DNA from: Pseudoramibacter alactolyticus ATCC 23263 | GTDB taxonomy: Bacteria; Bacillota; Clostridia; Eubacteriales; Eubacteriaceae | Direction: 5' to 3' | DNA: 64,000 nt | Assembly (NCBI RefSeq): GCF_000185505.1 | Contig: NZ_GL622359.1 | Span: 1,656,021-1,720,020 of the forward strand | In this document: one piece after another, positions 34,533 through 44,396 of the stretch | Numbering within the stretch: position 1 is the first letter of the stretch | How the letters are laid out: each line of letters opens with the position of its first letter | Program-made: the position numbers and the translations under genes | The notes under the pieces: generated by a model | What the model was told of the DNA's origin: nothing | The model's database searches: none | What the model saw: only the letters and a program-made list of their open reading frames with translations

Positions 34533-35051
34533 ATGTTCAGACCCATGCGAAGAAAACGACAGGCCCTTTCAGAGGCGGAAAGCCGGGCCATTTTGGAACG
34601 CGGCCAGACGGGGGTGCTTTCGGTGGCCGGCGACAATGGCTATCCCTACGGCGTGCCGGTGAATTATGTGATGGTCGACGGGAAGATTGCGATTCACGGG
34701 GCGAAGACCGGCCACAAGATCGACGCGATTGCCCGGGAACCCAAAGTTTCGTTTTGTGTGATCGACGACGACACCGTGGTCCCGGCGGCATACACCACCC
34801 ATTTCCGCTCGGCGATCGCCTTTGGCCGTGCCGCCTTTGAGGAGGATCCCGACGCGGTGCTGGCCATGCTTCACGCCCTAGGCGAAAAATACAACCCCGG
34901 CGACGAAGCGGGACGGACGGCGGAAATCAACCGGGAATTGGCGGCAACTAAACTCATTGTGGTGACCATCGATCACCTCAGCGGCAAAGAGGCTATTGAG
35001 CTGGTGCGTGAAAGAGAAGAACGGGAGAAGCATCATGGGACAGGAGATTGA
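34533..35051 (+). CDS. Pyridoxamine 5'-phosphate oxidase-like flavoprotein (NimA-like)
   Basis: 172-residue split-barrel protein related to 5-nitroimidazole-resistance/PNPOx-like flavin reductases: GVLSVAGDNGYPYGVPVNY, IHGAKTGHKIDAIAREPKVSFCV and the conserved TTHFRSAIAFGRA. It probably binds FMN; the substrate is unknown. AAAGGAGG ribosome site. Its stop codon lies just in front of the PH-domain gene start, so the two are translationally coupled. Confidence 0.8.
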   Translation: MFRPMRRKRQALSEAESRAILERGQTGVLSVAGDNGYPYGVPVNYVMVDGKIAIHGAKTGHKIDAIAREPKVSFCVIDDDTVVPAAYTTHFRSAIAFGRAAFEEDPDAVLAMLHALGEKYNPGDEAGRTAEINRELAATKLIVVTIDHLSGKEAIELVREREEREKHHGTGD

Positions 35052-35052
35052 A

Positions 35053-35403
35053 ATGGTCATGGAATGGGTCTTCATTCGGGAGATCGATCTGCCGTCGGAC
35101 GTTTATGATTTGTTAATCGCCGGGGAAAAGCCCGTCTGCGCGTTTAAAACCCTTCGGGACGCGGCTATTTTCACCGATCGGCGTCTGATCGTACGCAATG
35201 TGCAGGGTCTCACCGGCAAGAAAAAGGAAATTTTCTCTCTGCCTTACCGTGCCATCGAAATATATTCCACGGAAAACGCCGGTCACCTCGATCTCACCGC
35301 GGAGGTGGAGCTGTGGACCAAGCTCGGCAATTTTAAAATCAGCCTGAAGCGCGGTGCCGACGTGCGCCGAATCGATCAGATCATTGCCGAAGCGATTTTG
35401 TGA
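35053..35403 (+). CDS. Bacterial PH-domain protein
   Basis: 116 residues that make up one bacterial pleckstrin-homology domain (YvbH/bPH type): AGEKPVCAFKTLRDAAIFTD, then RRLIVRNVQGLTGKKKEIFSLPYRAIEIYSTENAG split over the middle strands, and the C-terminal helix VRRIDQIIAEAIL. No enzyme motif. The ATG at 35053 lies 6 nt after AGGAG located in the end of the previous gene; upstream ATGs are less well placed. Confidence 0.8.
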   Translation: MVMEWVFIREIDLPSDVYDLLIAGEKPVCAFKTLRDAAIFTDRRLIVRNVQGLTGKKKEIFSLPYRAIEIYSTENAGHLDLTAEVELWTKLGNFKISLKRGADVRRIDQIIAEAIL

Positions 35404-35418
35404 AGCCACTCAAAAAAA

Positions 35419-35478
35419 GACCATTGCTGAGCAATGGTCTCAGATTGCAGACGCTTGCCGATACAAGCGTCTTTTTTG
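35419..35478. terminator. Tandem hairpins, terminator of convergent genes
   Basis: AGACCATTGC-TGA-GCAATGGTCT at 35419-35441, followed by AGACGCTTG-N6-CAAGCGTCTTTTTT at 35449-35478. The second closely resembles the terminator at 4990-5020. Confidence 0.8.
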
Positions 35479-35496
35479 ATGCACGGGCACGCCCGT

Positions 35497-36267
35497 TTAT
35501 TCTTTATTGGTGATTGAGGCGAGAAAATCTTTGGTGCGCTGATATCGGGGATGCTCAAAAATCTGCGCCGGCGAGCCGGATTCGAGAATCACGCCGCCGT
35601 CCATGAAGAGCACCTTGTTCGCCGCAGAACGGGCAAAGCCCATTTCATGGGTCACGACGATCATCGTCATGTTTTCCCGGGCCAGATCCGCCATGACCCC
35701 CAGCACCTCGCCGGTCAGCTCCGGATCGAGGGCCGACGTCGGCTCGTCAAAGAGAAGGATGTTCGGATTCATCATCAGCGCCCGGGCGATGGCTACCCGC
35801 TGCTTCTCCCCGCCGGAAAGCGTTGAAGGCATGGCGTCGATGCGCGGCCCCAGCCCCACCTTGTCAAGCAGCGCTTCGCAATGTGCTTCCATGCTCGCTT
35901 TGGATGCGCCCCGGGCCAGGCGCGGCGCGAGGAGCAGATTCTTGCGCACCGACAGATGCGGGAAAAGATTGAAATGCTGGAAGACCATGCCCATTTTGGC
36001 AATGATCTGGCGCACGGCGGCCGGCGGAGCCTGCACGCCGTCTTGCATCAGGGGCTGCCCTTCGATGTCAATGGTGCCGCCGTCAGCCTGTTCCAGATCG
36101 ATGAGGCAGCGCAGCAGCGTCGACTTGCCGGAGCCCGATGAGCCGATAATCGCCACCACATCGCCTCGGTTCACCTCAAAGCTGATATCCTTGAGCACCT
36201 GGTTCGCATCGAAGCTTTTGTTCAGGCCGGCGACGTGAATCACCGGCTTCATTTGTTGTTGATCCAT
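35497..36267 (-). CDS. Polar amino-acid ABC transporter ATP-binding protein
   Basis: 256-residue ATPase of the PAAT (GlnQ/HisP) family: Walker [11 protein letters not shown]-loop [14 protein letters not shown], signature [15 protein letters not shown], Walker [16 protein letters not shown] and H-loop [15 protein letters not shown] ribosome site. Third gene of a binding protein-permease-ATPase operon read leftward; 10 nt behind the permease gene. Confidence 0.92.
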   Translation of the reverse strand: MDQQQMKPVIHVAGLNKSFDANQVLKDISFEVNRGDVVAIIGSSGSGKSTLLRCLIDLEQADGGTIDIEGQPLMQDGVQAPPAAVRQIIAKMGMVFQHFNLFPHLSVRKNLLLAPRLARGASKASMEAHCEALLDKVGLGPRIDAMPSTLSGGEKQRVAIARALMMNPNILLFDEPTSALDPELTGEVLGVMADLARENMTMIVVTHEMGFARSAANKVLFMDGGVILESGSPAQIFEHPRYQRTKDFLASITNKE

Positions 36268-36277
36268 GGCGCGCCTC

Positions 36278-36931
36278 CTAAAAATCTGCTTTCTTTTCCA
36301 GCTGTTTGAAAATCAGCGTAATGACAAAATTGATGACCAGATAAATCCCGCCGGCGACGATAAACGCGGTGGTATCCGCGTCGCGCACCACCGCCCCCTT
36401 GGCGTAATACATGATTTCCGGCACGGCAATCGCGGTGACGAGCGCCGTATCCTTCACCAGCACGATGGTCTCGTTCGACACCGACGGCAGGCTCACGCGG
36501 ATCATCTGGGGAATGATGATGTGCAGCATGGTCTGCCCGCGAGTCAGCCCCAACACCTTGGCCGCTTCGTACTGACCGTCGTTGATGGCGAGCAGGCCGC
36601 CGCGAAATATCTCCGCAAAATAAGCCGCATAGTTGAGGGCGAAGGCCACACAGGCCGCGGTAAAGCGGTCGAACATCAGGACCTTGCCGATGCCCGGGAT
36701 AAAGGGCAGCCCGAAATACACGAAAAACAGCTGCAGCAGCAGCGGTGTTCCCCGAAGAATATACACATAAATCTCGGCGATGGCTTTCACCGGCCTCACC
36801 CGGCTGCGCAGCATCATCGTGATGCCAAAGCCCAGCGGCAGCGACACGATCAGGCAAATGGCAAACAGGGAAAGGGTCTTCCCCAGACCGGCCATGATCG
36901 ACGTCAGCAGCGTTAAAACATAATCCATCAA
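36278..36931 (-). CDS. Polar amino-acid ABC transporter permease
   Basis: 217 residues with about five membrane segments and the HisM/GlnP signature ([19 protein letters not shown]) and EAA loop ([20 protein letters not shown]). A single permease gene suggests a homodimer, as in GlnHPQ-type systems. Confidence 0.92.
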   Translation of the reverse strand: MMDYVLTLLTSIMAGLGKTLSLFAICLIVSLPLGFGITMMLRSRVRPVKAIAEIYVYILRGTPLLLQLFFVYFGLPFIPGIGKVLMFDRFTAACVAFALNYAAYFAEIFRGGLLAINDGQYEAAKVLGLTRGQTMLHIIIPQMIRVSLPSVSNETIVLVKDTALVTAIAVPEIMYYAKGAVVRDADTTAFIVAGGIYLVINFVITLIFKQLEKKADF

Positions 36932-36970
36932 TTTCTCCCGTTGAATGCGACGGCCGCGCCGTCAAAACAG

Positions 36971-36997
36971 CAACAGGCCCCTCCTAAGAGAAGCCTG
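36971..36997 (-). other. Intercistronic hairpin between binding-protein and permease genes
   Basis: GACAGGC and GCCTGT pair around a loop in the 99-nt gap. Such hairpins commonly stabilise the binding-protein mRNA and lower downstream expression; this function is inferred. Confidence 0.5.
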
Positions 36998-37030
36998 TCC
37001 CTTGTTTTTCCGTTTCGTCTCACGGCGCCG

Positions 37031-37849
37031 TTACTTAGCTGTCCAGTTGTAGATAATATCCTGGCCAAACCACTTTTTGGAAATCTTCGCGGCGGTGCCG
37101 TCCTTCTTCATGTCGTCCAGCGCGCGCTGGATCGCATCGCACATTTGGGTGTTGCCCTTCTTCACGGCGACACCGTATTGTTCCGGCGACAGACTTTCGC
37201 CGAGCACCTTGAAATCGCTCTTGTGCTTGGCGATATAATAACGCGCCACCACCGAGTCGACCACCATGGCGTCGATGCGCCCGGCATTGAGATCCTCAAA
37301 GGCCGAAACATTTTCGTCAAACTCGGTGGCCTGGCCTCCTTTGATCTTCTTGCCGACGGCATCGTCCATCAGGGCGTCTTCCGCCGAGGAGCCCTTCTGA
37401 CAGCCGACGGTCTTGCCGGCGAGATCCGCCTTGGTTTTAATGCCGGAATCCTTTTTGACCACAATGACCTGATCGTTTTCCAAATAAGGCTTGGTGAAGT
37501 CCATGGCCTTCTTGCGTTCATCGGTGATGGACAGACCGTTCCAGATCGCATCGATCTTGTCGTTCTTCAGTTCCATTTCCTTGGTGTCCCAGTTGATGGC
37601 CTGCACTTTAAACTTCAGATTCATGCGCTTGGCCGCTTCCCGGGCCATATCGATGTCGAAGCCGACGATCTGATTCTTTTTATTGCGGAACCCCATCGGC
37701 GGGAAGGTGTCATCCACCCCGATCACAAAAGTCTTGCTGTCGTTTTTCACTTCCGCCTTGCTGTCCTGCTTATTCGACGCGCCGCAACCGGCCAGCGCCG
37801 CCACGGCGATCGCCGCAGTCATCAGCGCTGCTAACCATTTCTTTTTCAT
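37031..37849 (-). CDS. Amino-acid-binding lipoprotein of ABC transporter
   Basis: 272 residues: signal peptide with lipobox LAGC (Cys at about 22), then the SBP family 3 fold with VIGVDDTFPPMGFRN, GFDIDMAREAAKRM, WNGLSITDERKKAMDFTKPY and LAGKTVGCQKGSS. It delivers a polar amino acid (or cystine/glutamine type) to the permease downstream. AAAGGAGAGG ribosome site. First gene of the operon. Confidence 0.93.
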   Translation of the reverse strand: MKKKWLAALMTAAIAVAALAGCGASNKQDSKAEVKNDSKTFVIGVDDTFPPMGFRNKKNQIVGFDIDMAREAAKRMNLKFKVQAINWDTKEMELKNDKIDAIWNGLSITDERKKAMDFTKPYLENDQVIVVKKDSGIKTKADLAGKTVGCQKGSSAEDALMDDAVGKKIKGGQATEFDENVSAFEDLNAGRIDAMVVDSVVARYYIAKHKSDFKVLGESLSPEQYGVAVKKGNTQMCDAIQRALDDMKKDGTAAKISKKWFGQDIIYNWTAK

Positions 37850-37891
37850 GCTTCAAGCCTCTCCTTTTCTTTTTCAGAAAATTTTAAATTT

Positions 37892-37920
37892 ATTCTATCA
37901 CATGCTTTACTGCATTACAA
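37892..37920 (-). promoter_or_regulatory. Promoter of the amino-acid ABC operon
   Basis: Minus strand TTGTAA (37920-37915) and TAGAAT (37897-37892) with a 17-nt spacer, about 45 nt before the lipoprotein ATG. Confidence 0.6.
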
Positions 37921-38008
37921 CGATGATCTATCAGATATTTTTGATTTTTGCTGTCCAAAAAAACAATCTGGATTTATAATGGAACTATCCTAAAATCACG
38001 AGGCAGTT

Positions 38009-38446
38009 ATGAATCATTCACCCCTCCAAGATCCGGCCCTGCTCGCGGCGGCCCGCGCCCGCTTTGCCGGCGACCGCTACGCCACCGAGGTGACGGGCTG
38101 CGAGATCGCGGCCGTCGCCCCCGGTTATGCCAGATGCCAAATGGCCATCACGCCGGCGCACCGCAATGCGCTGGGCATCGTCATGGGCGGCGCGATCTTC
38201 ACCCTGGCCGACTTCACCTTTGCCGTCGCCAGCAACACCGGTTTTCCCGACACGGTCTCCGTCGACGCAACCGTTCATTATCTCACCGCCGCCCAGGGCA
38301 ACTCCCTGACGGCCGAATCTGTTGCCGAAAAAAACGGCCGCCGCTCCTGCGTTTATCGTATCGTCATCACCGACGACACCGGCATTCACGTCGCCGCCGT
38401 CACCGTCACCGGGATGCGCGTCGGCACGCCGTCCGCAAAATCGTAG
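38009..38446 (+). CDS. PaaI-family hotdog thioesterase
   Basis: 145 residues with the hotdog motif NALGIVMGGAIFTLADFTFA (about 52-71), SVDATVHYLTAA and the final strand VAAVTVTGMRV. PaaI-type enzymes hydrolyse acyl- or hydroxyphenylacetyl-CoA. A TATAAT at 37975-37980 lies upstream, but no good -35. Stand-alone gene; substrate unknown. Confidence 0.85.
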   Translation: MNHSPLQDPALLAAARARFAGDRYATEVTGCEIAAVAPGYARCQMAITPAHRNALGIVMGGAIFTLADFTFAVASNTGFPDTVSVDATVHYLTAAQGNSLTAESVAEKNGRRSCVYRIVITDDTGIHVAAVTVTGMRVGTPSAKS

Positions 38447-38758
38447 GCAATGCCCCGTCAAAGGCCGAATAGAAAATCCATCCGCGCTTCAGGACCTTCA
38501 TGCCCATTCATCCCGGTCAAATCCCAAAAGGTCCCTCGCCGGACCCGATGCCCCGCGCGCTGTCGCCGTCATCGATTTTCACCTCCTGCCCGACCCCATT
38601 CTGGACGCCTATCTGGGCATGCTGCTCCTTTTGTGTGCTCCGTCCTATTTTGATGCTTTTTTCTGAAAAAGACCGATGCCGTTTGCGCATTGTGATATAC
38701 TTAAAGGCATCCACACAAAACGGCCGGGCCATGCTTAACCGCCCGGGAAAGGAGCCCC
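38447..38758. other. Intergenic region without a supported gene
   Basis: About 310 nt. Short overlapping frames are present but none has a ribosome site or recognisable protein sequence. A TATACT at about 38696 may belong to a promoter for the HD-domain gene. Confidence 0.5.
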
Positions 38759-39280
38759 ATGCACCCGCAACATACGAAACTTATGCGCGACGCCATCCGA
38801 TACGACGCCGGTGATCCCAAGCGCATTCAGCATTTTATCAAGGTTCACAGCTTCGCCGCCTTCATCGGCACCGCCGAGGGCTTATCCAAGGCCGATTTAT
38901 TCATCCTCGAAACAGCCGCCATCCTCCACGATATCGGCATCCATCAGGCCGAGGCCAAACACCATTCCTCCGCCGGCGTCTACCAGGAACTGGAGGGGCC
39001 GCCCGTCGCCGCCGATCTTTTAAGGGCCTGCGGCAGCTACACCGAAGCACAAATCAACCGCGTCTGCTTTCTCATCGGCCACCACCATACCTACACCGCC
39101 ATCGACGGCCGCGATTATCAAATTCTGGTGGAGGCCGACTTCCTGGTCAACCTTTACGAAAATGCGGCTTCGGCGGATGCCGTCGCCTCGGCGCGGCAAC
39201 GGATCTTTAAAACTGCGACGGGCCTGGCACTTTTGGACGCGCTCTTTCCGCCCGCCGTCGGGGCGCCGCAGTATCTTTAA
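38759..39280 (+). CDS. HD-domain phosphohydrolase
   Basis: 173 residues with an HD fold: HFIKVHSFAAFIG (first His), AAILHDIGIHQAE (HD pair near residue 60), KHHSSAGVY and CFLIGHHHTY. Probably a metal-dependent nucleotide phosphohydrolase; the substrate cannot be told. GGAAAGGAG precedes the ATG. Confidence 0.82.
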   Translation: MHPQHTKLMRDAIRYDAGDPKRIQHFIKVHSFAAFIGTAEGLSKADLFILETAAILHDIGIHQAEAKHHSSAGVYQELEGPPVAADLLRACGSYTEAQINRVCFLIGHHHTYTAIDGRDYQILVEADFLVNLYENAASADAVASARQRIFKTATGLALLDALFPPAVGAPQYL

Positions 39281-39284
39281 ACTC

Positions 39285-39313
39285 TTGAAGAATTTGTCGT
39301 TTTAAAGTATAAT
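39285..39313 (+). promoter_or_regulatory. Promoter of the two-TM hypothetical gene
   Basis: TTGAAG (39285-39290) and TATAAT (39308-39313) with a 17-nt spacer. Confidence 0.65.
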
Positions 39314-39360
39314 AAGCCAATCGAAAACACCGGGGCACGTCCCCGTGCAAAGGAGACCCC

Positions 39361-39861
39361 ATGTCTGTCAAAGCCCAAGAACGCGTCTACAACAGTCAGC
39401 TCAACGGCAAATTGGCCATTGCCATCGTCGCCATCATCATCGTGATGATGACCAGCATTTCCATCTATATGCGCCGTCATCCGTCGAGTGTCCAAATCCT
39501 CGGTCTGGTTTCCGTAGCCATTATGCTGACGTCCCTCGTGCTGGTGCTGCGCTACGCCGATACCACCTACACCCTGCTGCTCACCCATGAACGCCTGGAA
39601 TTTGAGCGCCGCGTCACGCTGCTTTACCATAATATCGTCGCGGAGATTCCCATCGCAAACGTCATCGGCGTTTGGGAAAAAGCCCGTTTCAACCGGCAGG
39701 ATCAGGTGGACGGCAAAAAAGTGAGCTACACGGTTTCCCCCCGGGAGCTCACGCGGTTCCCTTCCTATGTGCTGCTTTATCACAAGGATGGCCAAACCTG
39801 CAGCGTTCATTTTCAGTGCTCCAAGTCTTTTTACGACGCACTTCATAAATTAGTCCATTGA
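39361..39861 (+). CDS. Two-TM membrane protein with PH-like domain, hypothetical
   Basis: 166 residues: two membrane segments (about 17-36 and 43-62) and a cytoplasmic beta-rich part (LLTHERLEFERRVTLLYHNI, then IPIANVIGVWEKARF) that resembles membrane-linked bacterial PH domains. AAAGGAGA ribosome site, own promoter and terminator. Function unknown. Confidence 0.65.
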   Translation: MSVKAQERVYNSQLNGKLAIAIVAIIIVMMTSISIYMRRHPSSVQILGLVSVAIMLTSLVLVLRYADTTYTLLLTHERLEFERRVTLLYHNIVAEIPIANVIGVWEKARFNRQDQVDGKKVSYTVSPRELTRFPSYVLLYHKDGQTCSVHFQCSKSFYDALHKLVH

Positions 39862-39872
39862 TCAGCGCTTTT

Positions 39873-39912
39873 TATCTGCGGGCCGGAGCTTTTCTGCCGC
39901 AGATATTTTTTT
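39873..39912 (+). terminator. Intrinsic terminator
   Basis: TATCTGCGG/CCGCAGATA hairpin followed by TTTTTTT, directly before sbcD. Confidence 0.82.
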
Positions 39913-39945
39913 ACCCGCACACGACACAATCTTCGGAGGCCAACG

Positions 39946-41133
39946 ATGAAAATGCTTCACACCGGCGACTGGCACATCGGCCGCCACCTCAACCAACATG
40001 CACTCCTTGAGGATCAGCGCCACGCCCTCGGGCAGCTCTTGACCCTCATCCGCCGCGAACAGCCCGATGTCCTCATCGTGGCCGGCGATCTTTACGATCG
40101 GGCCCTGGCGCCCCGGGAAGCCATGACCCTGGTCGATACCGTCCTCACCGAGGTGGTGCTCGATCTGGCCATTCCCGCCATTGTCATCGGCGGCAATCAC
40201 GACGGCCGCGAACGCCTGGATTACGGCTCGGCCATTCTGCGGCAGAAGGGGCTCCACATGATCGGCACCTATCGGCCGATCGTCGCCCCGATCCTGCTCA
40301 CCGGAAAAGGCGATGCCGCCCCGGTTGCCTTTTGGCCCGTGCCCTTTGTCAAGCCGGTAGAATACCGCGATCTCACCGGCAGCGGGAACATCCCGGACTA
40401 CAACGCCATGTACCGCGAAATCGTCTCTGACATCACCGCGCGCATGAACCCCGACATTCCCAACGTGCTGGTGACCCACGGCCTGATTCTCTCCGACGTT
40501 CCCCAGGAGGGGGATATCGACGACTCGGTGCGCCCCATCGAAATCGGCGGCGTTTCCTACGCGGATGCCGGCATCTTTGACGCCTTTGATTACGTCGCCC
40601 TCGGCCATCTGCACCGCCCCCAGAAAGTTGGGAGCGATCGCATTCGCTACGCCGGTTCCCTGCTTAAATATTCTTTCTCTGAAGTCGATCAAAAAAAATC
40701 CGTGACGCTGGTCGATCTCGACACCTGCAATCGGCAGGCGCTGCCCGCCATCACCGCCTTTCCGATCGAGGGACTGCGGGATCTGCGCGTCATTCGCGGC
40801 ACCTTCGACGAACTCACCAGTCTCTCGGCCTATACCACCCCGCACCGCGACGACTATCTGCGGGTTGTCCTCACCGATAAGGTCCGCGTGCCGAATCCCA
40901 TGGAAGGTCTGCGTCAAGTGTATCCCAACGTGCTGGAAATGGGCTACGAAAGCAGCCGAAGCCTGGACGGGGGCGGCCGGCAGCAGCGCATCAAAGAGCA
41001 TCTCGAAAACCCAATGACCCTGCTCGCCGATTTTTATCAGGCCATTCGCGGCGAAGCGCTGCCCGAAGCCGAAAGCACCCTTGCCCGCGAATTATTCGAC
41101 CAAATTTCGGAGGATGACGATGCGACCGCTTAA
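39946..41133 (+). CDS. sbcD: Nuclease SbcCD subunit D
   Basis: Mre11-type metallophosphatase nuclease that cleaves hairpin DNA and protein-blocked ends with SbcC. 395 residues: GDWHIGRHLN (metal site, residues 8-17), VAGDLYDRA, GGNHDGRERL, VTHGLIL and YVALGHLHRPQKV. TCGGAGG ribosome site. Its end overlaps the sbcC start by 14 nt. Confidence 0.95.
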   Translation: MKMLHTGDWHIGRHLNQHALLEDQRHALGQLLTLIRREQPDVLIVAGDLYDRALAPREAMTLVDTVLTEVVLDLAIPAIVIGGNHDGRERLDYGSAILRQKGLHMIGTYRPIVAPILLTGKGDAAPVAFWPVPFVKPVEYRDLTGSGNIPDYNAMYREIVSDITARMNPDIPNVLVTHGLILSDVPQEGDIDDSVRPIEIGGVSYADAGIFDAFDYVALGHLHRPQKVGSDRIRYAGSLLKYSFSEVDQKKSVTLVDLDTCNRQALPAITAFPIEGLRDLRVIRGTFDELTSLSAYTTPHRDDYLRVVLTDKVRVPNPMEGLRQVYPNVLEMGYESSRSLDGGGRQQRIKEHLENPMTLLADFYQAIRGEALPEAESTLARELFDQISEDDDATA

Positions 41134-44100
41134 ACTCACCATGACCTGTTTCGGCCCGTTTCTATTCGAAACGGTAGACTTTACCGCCCTGGGCGACCAT
41201 CTGTTTCTAATTTCCGGCCCCACCGGCAGCGGCAAATCCACCATCTTCGACGGCATTTGCTACGCCCTTTACGGCGAAACCAGCGCCTCCGAGCGCAGGC
41301 CTGAAGCCATGAAAAGCGACTTTGCCAATCCCGGCGAGGCCTGCAGCGTGACGCTCACCTTTGCCGTCGGCGACAGGACCTACCGCATCCGGCGCCAGCC
41401 CAAGCAGGAGATGTTCAACCAGACGCAGACGCGGATGATCAGCCGCGCCGCCGAGTGCGAGCTTTGGCAGATCACGACCGCGGACGACGGCGGGACGCAG
41501 GAGACCCTGCTCGCCAGCGCGGTGAAAACAGTCAACCAAACCGTCCGGCAGATTCTCGGTCTCACGGCCACCCAATTCCGGCAGATCGTCATGCTGCCCC
41601 AGGGGCAGTTCAGCCGGCTGCTCAAATCCGGCGAGAGTGAACGCATCGCCCTGCTCAAAACCCTCTTCGCCATGGATTATTACAAAGCGTTTGAGCGTCG
41701 GGTGGAAGAAGCCCACAACAAGGCCAACGCCCGGATTCAAACCATCGATGACGCCATCGCCATCGAGATCGGCCATCTGGAAGCCGCGCCCGAAAGCGCC
41801 TTTGCGAAACGCCTCGCTGCCGACCGTCCCGAAGGTTTGGATACGGCCATCATCACCGACTTGATGGCGGCCGCCGCCCTGAGCAACGAGCGCGATCACT
41901 TGGAAAAAAAGCGTTTGACGCGGGAGCTTGCCCTCGCTTCAGCCGCGCAAACCGCCGCCGCCAGGCGCCTGGCCACCGGGGAAGCCTTGCTCCAGCGCTT
42001 TGAACGCCGCGAACAGCTTTTGCAGCGCATCGATCAGCTCGAACATCAGCAGGCAAAGATGGATGCCAAACGCCAAAAGCTTACCGAATGGCGCCGGGCG
42101 GCGTTGGTGCGCCCTCTGGAGACGGCCAGCCGCCGCGCTCAGAGCGCTTTCCAAGAGGCCAAGGACCACGAAAGCCGATGCATCGCCGCACTCCAATCCC
42201 AGCAATCACAACTGGATCACCTTCAAATCGCCCTGGCCACCATCAACGACCCGCATTTCGATGCCACGCTGGAGCATCTGCGCGAACAGGCCGCCCGGCT
42301 AAAGGCCTCCCAGCCCGCGCTGGCCAGCTGGCAGCAGGACCAAAAGCACATCGCCGACCTCCGCACCCAAATTGAGCGCCTGAATCCCAGGGCAGAACAA
42401 GTGGCAAGACTTCAGACCCGTCAGGAATCCCTGCAAAAGGCCATCGATGCCCTGCAGCAAACCGCCAGTGACGAACAGCGCGCCGCGCTGCAGCTGGCCG
42501 ATCAGATCCCCACGGCCGCCGGCCGGGTGGATGCCCTTAAAAACCTGCGCCCGCTTTACGCCGATGTGACGGCCAATGACGCCAAAATCACCGCCATCGC
42601 CGATGAAAAACGACAATTAGAAAACGCCCTCGCCCAGGCGGAGCGCGAGCATCAGCGCCTCCAGCAAAAGCGTTTGGCCGCCGCTGCCGGTGCGCTCGCC
42701 CAAACCCTGAAGGACGGCACACCTTGCCCCGTCTGCGGGGCGGCGCACCATCCCCGGCCCGCCGCCGAAAACGAAGCCGCTTCCCGCATCCGCGAGGCCA
42801 TTGACGCCTGCGACGCCCGTCTGGCCGATCTCAAGGGCCGCCTCGCCGCCGACGATGAACAACACCGCTTTCTCGTGGGCCACAATGCCGAGGCCCAAGG
42901 ACGCCTGCTCGCCCTGTGCACGGAAAACGGCCTGGCCCCCGACAACCTGACGCCGGCCTCCCTCGACGCCGAATATCAGCTCGCCGTTCAAACCCATCAG
43001 GCCCGGCAAGAAGCGCTCGCCCAAAGCCGTGCGGCCATCCGCGACACCCATCGGCAGCTCAAACGGAAGCGCGAAACCTTCGCCCGGGTGCAAAACGAGC
43101 TGGAGCAGGCCACCGCGGCGCTGGCTCGCAAGAGCGAGCTGCAAAGTGAACTGGCCCAGCGCACCGGCGCGCTCGCCGCCGTCGAGCAGCAATTGCGCGC
43201 CCTCTTCCCGCAGCAGGACGACCCGGCTGATCTGCCGGCGGTCTTTGCCCAAAAGCTTAATCAATGCGAATCCAAAATCCGGCAGATGACGGACCAGCGC
43301 GAGGCCCTCAACGCACGGCGGGAAGCCATCGAAAAGCAAATTGCCGCTTCAGAAGCCGCCCTTCACGCTGCCGCCGACCAAACCGCCCAGGCCGAGGCCG
43401 CCGCCAGTCGCGAACACGCGGCCTTTAAAACGGCACTCACAGAGCATCGGCTGACCCGCGAACTTTATGAAGCCAGCCGATCCGTCGACGCGGCAACCAC
43501 ACAGCAGGTCCAGGATCAGGTCAAAGAATACGACGAAGCCATCACCAGCTGCCGCGCCAATCTTAAGGCTCTCGCCGAAGAGCTCGCCGGTCGGCGCCGG
43601 CCGGATCTCGAGGATGACCGTCTTCGCAAAAACCACGCGGATTATTGGGTGGAACAGATGCGCCGTGCCGCTCAGACGGTAGGCACGCGGCTTGATCACA
43701 ACCGCCGCCAGGAGGTCCGCATCCACCGGCAGCAGCAAGCCCGAAGCGCAGCCCTCGAGCGCCAAAAGTGGACGAACGATCTCTACGAAACGGTGAAGGG
43801 CAAAGTTAGCGGCTGCCCCAAAATCAGTTTCGAACGCTATATTCTCTCGGCCTATCTACAGGATATCCTCATCTCCGCCAACGTTTTTCTCGAAGATATT
43901 TCCGACAGCCGCTACCACCTGACCCTCGCTGACGATCCGATGCAAAAGCATAACCGCGGCCTGTCCATCGAGGTGTATGACGACTTCACCGGCAAGGCCC
44001 GCACCGCCGATTCCCTTTCCGGCGGGGAAACTTTTATGGCCGCACTGTCGATGGCGCTGGGCCTGTCCGATATGGTGCAAAGCGAGAGCGGCGGCATCCG

Positions 44101-44308
44101 CCTGGACACCCTCTTCATCGACGAGGGGTTCGCAACGCTGGACGCCGACGCCCTCGACAAGGCCATGGATTGCCTGAGCCGTCTGCAGCGAAACGGCCGC
44201 ACCGTCGGCATCATCTCCCATGTCCGGGAATTGCTTGAGGTGGTTGACGATAAAATTCTGGTCGAAAAAACCGAAGCCGGCTCCTATATCCGCGTTCTGC
44301 CGGCCTGA
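41120..44308 (+). CDS. sbcC: Nuclease SbcCD subunit C
   Basis: Rad50-type SMC ATPase, 1062 residues: Walker A SGPTGSGKST near 35, Q-loop MLPQGQFSRLL, a long coiled coil with the zinc hook CPVC near residue 536, a second coil, then the signature SLSGGETFMAALSMALGL and Walker B LDTLFIDEGFATLD. The ATG at 41120 lies inside sbcD after TCGGAGGATG, giving translational coupling. The coil is rich in Ala, Gln and Arg as expected. Confidence 0.95.
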   Translation: MRPLKLTMTCFGPFLFETVDFTALGDHLFLISGPTGSGKSTIFDGICYALYGETSASERRPEAMKSDFANPGEACSVTLTFAVGDRTYRIRRQPKQEMFNQTQTRMISRAAECELWQITTADDGGTQETLLASAVKTVNQTVRQILGLTATQFRQIVMLPQGQFSRLLKSGESERIALLKTLFAMDYYKAFERRVEEAHNKANARIQTIDDAIAIEIGHLEAAPESAFAKRLAADRPEGLDTAIITDLMAAAALSNERDHLEKKRLTRELALASAAQTAAARRLATGEALLQRFERREQLLQRIDQLEHQQAKMDAKRQKLTEWRRAALVRPLETASRRAQSAFQEAKDHESRCIAALQSQQSQLDHLQIALATINDPHFDATLEHLREQAARLKASQPALASWQQDQKHIADLRTQIERLNPRAEQVARLQTRQESLQKAIDALQQTASDEQRAALQLADQIPTAAGRVDALKNLRPLYADVTANDAKITAIADEKRQLENALAQAEREHQRLQQKRLAAAAGALAQTLKDGTPCPVCGAAHHPRPAAENEAASRIREAIDACDARLADLKGRLAADDEQHRFLVGHNAEAQGRLLALCTENGLAPDNLTPASLDAEYQLAVQTHQARQEALAQSRAAIRDTHRQLKRKRETFARVQNELEQATAALARKSELQSELAQRTGALAAVEQQLRALFPQQDDPADLPAVFAQKLNQCESKIRQMTDQREALNARREAIEKQIAASEAALHAAADQTAQAEAAASREHAAFKTALTEHRLTRELYEASRSVDAATTQQVQDQVKEYDEAITSCRANLKALAEELAGRRRPDLEDDRLRKNHADYWVEQMRRAAQTVGTRLDHNRRQEVRIHRQQQARSAALERQKWTNDLYETVKGKVSGCPKISFERYILSAYLQDILISANVFLEDISDSRYHLTLADDPMQKHNRGLSIEVYDDFTGKARTADSLSGGETFMAALSMALGLSDMVQSESGGIRLDTLFIDEGFATLDADALDKAMDCLSRLQRNGRTVGIISHVRELLEVVDDKILVEKTEAGSYIRVLPA

Positions 44309-44396
44309 GGGTTCGCTTGCATCTTTGCGGCGCTTTTGATACCATAACCCTTGTTTTTATTTGGATGATTGCAAAAAACACGAAACGGAGCCTTTC

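Noticed and set aside
38447-38758. Short overlapping frames (67-114 codons)
   Set aside because: No ribosome site, Pro/Arg/Ser-rich translations typical of noncoding GC-rich DNA.
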